The position numbers and the translations under genes are program-made. The notes beneath the pieces were generated by a model. The model did not search any database and was not told the DNA's origin. It saw nothing but the letters and a program-made list of their open reading frames with translations. Positions 32,331-33,345 of a stretch of DNA of 33,345 bases are shown piece by piece. The DNA comes from an uncultured Burkholderiales bacterium (GTDB lineage Bacteria; Pseudomonadota; Gammaproteobacteria; Burkholderiales; Burkholderiaceae_C). The stretch covers positions 1 through 33,345 of the forward strand of contig CAJAYT010000088.1 in assembly GCA_903949285.1 (NCBI GenBank), in the 5' to 3' direction. Position 1 is the first letter of the stretch. Each line of letters begins with the position of its first letter.

Positions 32331-33345
32331 TAGTTTCTTAGTCTTGGGTAGGTGACTCGAGCAGCCAGTAATTCTGCGTCAAAGCTGTCTTGGAGGTTCC
32401 AGTTTTGCGCCGTGAGGCCGTGAATGAATACACCCTCGCAGGCGCTCAGCCATGGGTCCTCGTTTTGCGCTAAAAGCGCTCCAATCATTCCCGCCAATAC
32501 GTCCCCAGTTCCAGCGGTGGCCAATAAGGCGCAACCCGTTGGATTTATGCACACTTGCGTGTCCCGCGTGTCCGGCGTGCGACCGTCATGACTCTCAAAA
32601 TTGTCGTAGTTCAGGTGTATGTGTTCACTATTATTTGGTTGGAATCCAAGGGGTGTGTATTGAGCAATCACGCTACCCGCACCTTTTAAAACGACTGTGC
32701 ACTTGAAAAGACACGCAAGTTCCTCTGCTGATTGGATACGGTTTGCCTGAATTTTTGTGACCGTTTTCCCCAATAAACGGGCTGCCTCTAGTGGATGGGG
32801 TGTTAAAACAGTTGAAAGTCCGCGAGCGTGTCTCCCGCAGACAAGCGCTTTTAACTCCTGATCAGTGGCGACGGTATTTAACCCGTCTGCATCGAGTACC
32901 AAGTTGCGCGAGTGCTCAAGTGCCAAGCTTAAGTATTGAGCTATTTCAGTGCCGCCCCCACAACCACACACCACAGTGGCGGATTCGACCGCGAGTTTTG
33001 AGATATCTTGTGCAAAGCGCGTCATGAGTGCGGGACTGATACGACAGCTCACTTCGCTTTCATGAATTAGGCATAAGTAGACCCGACCTGCGCCCATATG
33101 AAGCGCGCTCGTTCCCGCCAACACTGCAGCGCCTTGCATACCTTTCGCTCCCCCTAAAATCATCACATCAGAGTAAGTGCCTTTGTGAGAGTTTTGAGCG
33201 CGAGATGTGACTGGGTGCTGTGTATTGAGGTGAGCTGTCAAGCCCAATCCTCCAAAGCCTTTGATTGGGTCAGCATTGTTATCAACGGGTGAGTTCGAGT
33301 CAACTAAAGGCTCTAGCCAAATATCTCCTGCAAAATCTTTTCCAG
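32330..33345 (-). CDS. nnrD: Bifunctional NAD(P)HX repair enzyme, C-terminal (dehydratase) part; N-terminus off right edge
   Basis: The reverse frame is open to the window edge, so this is the C-terminal ~338 residues of a longer protein. The first visible stretch (GKDFAGDIWLEPL) matches the end of a YjeF_N/NnrE epimerase domain, so the full gene probably encodes the fused epimerase-dehydratase. The rest is the ribokinase-like NnrD domain: VMILGGAKGMQGAAVLAGTS, VLDADGLN, LTPHPLEAARLLG, VVLKGAGSVI and the catalytic loop ATAGTGDVLAGMIGALLAQ. It dehydrates S-NAD(P)HX using ATP/ADP to restore NAD(P)H. A TTG at 33247 lies inside the frame but is not a needed start. An insertion of ~25 polar residues (HIHLNYDNFESHDG) precedes the GTGD loop. 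Confidence 0.93.
   Translation of the reverse strand, partial: GKDFAGDIWLEPLVDSNSPVDNNADPIKGFGGLGLTAHLNTQHPVTSRAQNSHKGTYSDVMILGGAKGMQGAAVLAGTSALHMGAGRVYLCLIHESEVSCRISPALMTRFAQDISKLAVESATVVCGCGGGTEIAQYLSLALEHSRNLVLDADGLNTVATDQELKALVCGRHARGLSTVLTPHPLEAARLLGKTVTKIQANRIQSAEELACLFKCTVVLKGAGSVIAQYTPLGFQPNNSEHIHLNYDNFESHDGRTPDTRDTQVCINPTGCALLATAGTGDVLAGMIGALLAQNEDPWLSACEGVFIHGLTAQNWNLQDSFDAELLAARVTYPRLRN

Overview
The window looks like chromosomal DNA of a low-to-medium G+C betaproteobacterium of the Burkholderiales, possibly a freshwater lineage near Polynucleobacter (inference; no rRNA is present). Pointers are two Bug/TctC-type solute-binding proteins without transporter membrane genes, an FAD acyl-CoA dehydrogenase of the ~593-residue type next to a TetR regulator, a CysK-CysB pair, a PF05145 AbrB-type membrane protein, RNase R and a bifunctional NAD(P)HX repair enzyme. 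No phage genes, CRISPR arrays, rRNA or intact insertion sequences were seen.

Layout. 1-2618: a sensor kinase cut by the left edge faces away from a FixJ/NarL-type response regulator, with 850 bases of broken-looking sequence between them. 3047-6270: a tight four-gene operon (SDR oxidoreductase, Bug binding protein, carboxymuconolactone-decarboxylase-like protein, LigI-like lactone hydrolase) that looks catabolic. 6326-7873: a secreted M20 peptidase in the opposite direction. 8240-13822: an HpcH/HpaI aldolase and a glucarate dehydratase, which could act in sequence, with an ion channel, a BPL_N-type amidotransferase-like protein and an orphan sensor kinase between them. 13823-16451: small ORFs, then cysK and a CysB-type regulator. 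16543-17403: a second ion channel. 17584-20264: a TetR regulator divergent from acyl-CoA dehydrogenase across a clear operator-like palindrome. 20405-24397: selD, a second Bug protein, a MarR-like regulator and an AbrB-type membrane protein. 24759-27132: an aldehyde dehydrogenase and an amino-acid-type binding protein separated by a strong terminator. 27336-28205: a third ion channel. 28943-33345: tRNA-Leu(CAG) divergent from rnr, another SDR, and the NnrD/NnrE enzyme cut by the right edge.

The most striking feature is three paralogous BacNav/NaChBac-type voltage-gated channels within 19 kb. They share almost the same S4 sensor and linker but have three different selectivity filters (TLEGWAG, TLESWAD, TLESWSD). 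One filter has glycine where the Na+ channels have serine. This suggests a family of channels with divided ion selectivity in one bacterium. Other points of interest are the uncharacterised SDR/Bug/CMD/LigI-like operon, an RNase R lacking the N-terminal helix-turn-helix region, a ribosome-binding site held in a hairpin before the second Bug gene, and several operator-like palindromes.
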